A DNA stretch of 64,000 nt. It comes from an uncultured Lachnospiraceae bacterium. Lineage in GTDB: Bacteria > Bacillota > Clostridia > Lachnospirales > Lachnospiraceae. Numbering within the stretch: the first letter of the stretch is position 1; each line of letters begins with the position of its first letter. A program made the translations under genes and the position numbers. A model generated the notes under the pieces. The model had not been told where the DNA came from. It did no database searches and saw only the letters and a program-made list of their open reading frames with translations. Location: the NCBI GenBank assembly GCA_947630125.1, contig CANRGO010000001.1:1-64000 (forward strand). The letters run 5' to 3'. Positions 62,329-64,000 of the stretch are shown piece after piece.

Positions 62329-62364
62329 AGACCGGGTGGTGGAAAACTCCCCGGTCTATTTTTT
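62329..62364 (+). terminator. Rho-independent terminator
   Basis: AGACCGGG (62329-62336) pairs perfectly with CCCGGTCT (62350-62357), then TATTTTTT. It sits just before radA. Confidence 0.88.
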
Positions 62365-62376
62365 AATGGGGGATTT

Positions 62377-63756
62377 ATGGCGAAAGCAAAAACAACAGTA
62401 TTTTTCTGCCAGGAATGTGGTCATGAATCGGTTAAATGGCTGGGACAGTGTCCTGGATGTAAGCAGTGGAATACCTTCGTAGAAGAACCAGTTGTCGGGG
62501 GTAAAGGAAATAGTGCACATAAAAAGCACACAACAGGAAGCGACCATAATCCGGTTAGCCTTAAGGAAGTAATCATGAGTGACGATGAACGTTGCTCCAC
62601 AAAAATGATTGAATTAGACCGAGTGCTAGGCGGAGGAATTGTACATGGTTCACTGACTCTTGTAGGTGGGGATCCAGGAATCGGAAAGTCTACGCTGTTA
62701 TTACAGATGTGCAGAAATATTGCAGACTCAGAAGAAAAAATTTTATATATTTCAGGAGAAGAATCTTTAAAACAAATTAAAATTCGTGCAGAAAGAATAG
62801 GTAAATTCTCAGATTCTCTGTTACTGCTTTGTGAAACCGATCTTGCTGTAATAGAAGAGGTTATCAAAAAAATAAAACCTAAAGTGGTGATTATTGATTC
62901 GATACAAACCATGTTTTCAGAGGATGTTTCTTCTGCGCCAGGAAGCGTTTCCCAGGTTCGTGAATCCACGGGAATTTTACTTAAGATAGCAAAAGGAAGT
63001 GGAGTTTCTATTTTTATTGTGGGCCATGTTACAAAAGAAGGAACCGTTGCGGGACCTAGGGTTTTGGAACATATGGTTGATACGGTGTTGTATTTTGAAG
63101 GGGACAGACATGCTTCCTACCGTATTCTTCGGGCAGTGAAAAATCGCTTTGGTTCAACCAATGAGATTGGTGTCTTTGAAATGAGAAAAGAAGGACTGGT
63201 GGAAGTTTTAAATCCCTCAGAGTATATGTTAAGTGGAAAACCAGATGGAGCCAGTGGTTCTGTTGTGGCCTGTTCTATGGAAGGCAGTCGCCCTATTTTA
63301 CTGGAGATACAGGCATTGGTTAGTCGAACAAACTTTGGATTTCCAAAAAGACAGGCAACAGGTACGGACTTTAACCGAGTAAACCTGCTGATGGCTGTTT
63401 TGGAAAAAAGACTGCAACTTCAAATAGCAGATTGCGATGCCTATGTAAATATAGCAGGTGGACTTAAAGTGATGGAGCCAGCTTTAGATCTTGGTATCGT
63501 ATTGGCACTTATTTCAAGCTTTAAAAACAAACCAATTTCAGATCATGTTATGGCTTTTGGAGAGATTGGTCTAAGTGGAGAAGTACGAGCAGTCAGTCAG
63601 GTAGAACAGCGTGTGTTAGAAGCAAAAAAATTAGGATTTACAACCTGTATATTACCTCATGCATCGATGGAAAGCCTGAAAAAAATAAAAGAAATTGGAG
63701 ATATTCAATTAATTGGACTTAAGAGTGTTCAAGATGCATTGAAATTCTTATCATAA
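62377..63756 (+). CDS. radA: DNA repair protein RadA
   Basis: A RecA-related branch-migration ATPase of 459 residues for recombination repair. An N-terminal C4 zinc finger (CQECG...CPGC), Walker A (GGDPGIGKST), the RadA-specific KNRFG motif and a C-terminal Lon-protease-like domain are all present. The ATG at 62377 with GGGGGAT upstream is preferred; the longer in-frame start at 62323 would lie inside the terminator hairpin. Confidence 0.95.
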   Translation: MAKAKTTVFFCQECGHESVKWLGQCPGCKQWNTFVEEPVVGGKGNSAHKKHTTGSDHNPVSLKEVIMSDDERCSTKMIELDRVLGGGIVHGSLTLVGGDPGIGKSTLLLQMCRNIADSEEKILYISGEESLKQIKIRAERIGKFSDSLLLLCETDLAVIEEVIKKIKPKVVIIDSIQTMFSEDVSSAPGSVSQVRESTGILLKIAKGSGVSIFIVGHVTKEGTVAGPRVLEHMVDTVLYFEGDRHASYRILRAVKNRFGSTNEIGVFEMRKEGLVEVLNPSEYMLSGKPDGASGSVVACSMEGSRPILLEIQALVSRTNFGFPKRQATGTDFNRVNLLMAVLEKRLQLQIADCDAYVNIAGGLKVMEPALDLGIVLALISSFKNKPISDHVMAFGEIGLSGEVRAVSQVEQRVLEAKKLGFTTCILPHASMESLKKIKEIGDIQLIGLKSVQDALKFLS

Positions 63757-63770
63757 GAGGAGGAACTATT

Positions 63771-64000
63771 TTGTTAAGTAAGATATTATTTTTGGTGGTC
63801 TTAATTGCTCTTAATGCGTATTTTGCAGCATCAGAAATTGCTTTGATTTCATTAAATGACAAAAGGATTAAATTGTTAGCCGAGGAAGGGAATAAAAAAG
63901 CTAAATTACTTGAACAATTTCTTGGAGAACCCAGCCGATTTTTAGCAACCATTCAAATTGGAATAACTTTGGCTGGTTTTTTAGCCAGTGCGTTTGCAGC
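63771..64000 (+). CDS. CNNM/HlyC-CorC family membrane protein, N-terminal part
   Basis: The first 76 codons of a gene cut by the window edge. The TTG start has GAGGAGG seven bases upstream. The visible part contains a first helix with LNAYFAASEIALISLND and a second beginning TIQIGITLAGFLASAF, matching the CNNM (DUF21) transmembrane domain of HlyC/CorC-type proteins, often linked to magnesium or other cation export. CBS and CorC_HlyC domains would be expected beyond the edge. Confidence 0.85.
   Translation, partial: MLSKILFLVVLIALNAYFAASEIALISLNDKRIKLLAEEGNKKAKLLEQFLGEPSRFLATIQIGITLAGFLASAFA

Noticed and set aside
62323..62376. N-terminal extension of RadA from an upstream in-frame start
   Set aside because: The stretch is the terminator hairpin of the preceding gene; RadA proteins begin just before the zinc finger, as the ATG at 62377 does.

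Overview
The window is a low-GC, densely coding chromosome segment from an anaerobic Gram-positive bacterium, most likely a member of the Lachnospiraceae (Clostridia). This rests on consensus sigma-A promoters (TTGACA-N17-TATAAT type), strong AGGAGG ribosome sites with frequent TTG/GTG starts, an oxygen-sensitive class III ribonucleotide reductase, a BceRS/BceAB-type peptide-antibiotic module, an LTA-synthase-like protein, ClpC, and several small families I associate with Lachnospiraceae (DUF4914-, DUF6142- and DUF6472-like). I see no rRNA, tRNA, CRISPR array or intact mobile element.

Left end (1-5950): a membrane diguanylate cyclase, a response regulator/histidine kinase pair and a BceAB-type ABC transporter. 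The block is bracketed and punctuated by copies of a GGGGACGGTTCT repeat. Two copies form the ribosome-binding region of a gene, one contains a stop codon, and four cluster into a 29-bp perfect hairpin. Next (6035-17510) come a small acidic gene and a long co-directional run: DUF4395 protein, five-gene oligopeptide ABC importer, C39-like cysteine peptidase, cysteine desulfurase, TtcA-like thiolase, CDF metal exporter and M18 aminopeptidase. The run suggests peptide uptake and breakdown coupled to cysteine/sulfur and metal handling.

Accessory patch (18510-21330): an AraC regulator diverges from an AT-rich cluster of small membrane or secreted proteins. Two of these reading frames carry in-frame stops, and a decayed ISL3-type transposase end follows. 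This is the only clearly eroding part of the window.

Middle (21333-43245): an MpsC/DUF2294 protein, a DUF4914 P-loop protein, a YgjP-like metallopeptidase, a MarR-controlled heterodimeric ABC exporter, proA, an LTA-synthase-like protein, trpS, exonuclease III, an RsuA-type pseudouridine synthase, a HelD-like helicase, and an RND pump with a TetR gene and a palindromic operator just downstream of a perfect promoter.

Right part (43258-64000): nrdD with a fused redoxin domain and two NrdR boxes; a degenerate NUDIX protein; pyrF-pyrE; an M29 aminopeptidase; purM-purN-purD without purH; a zinc-ribbon/HTH protein; an SH3-repeat membrane protein; the agmatine-to-putrescine pair aguA-aguB with a tocopherol-cyclase-like protein; a 102-nt structured element; a GntR-clpC pair; radA; and the start of a CNNM/HlyC-type membrane protein cut by the window edge.
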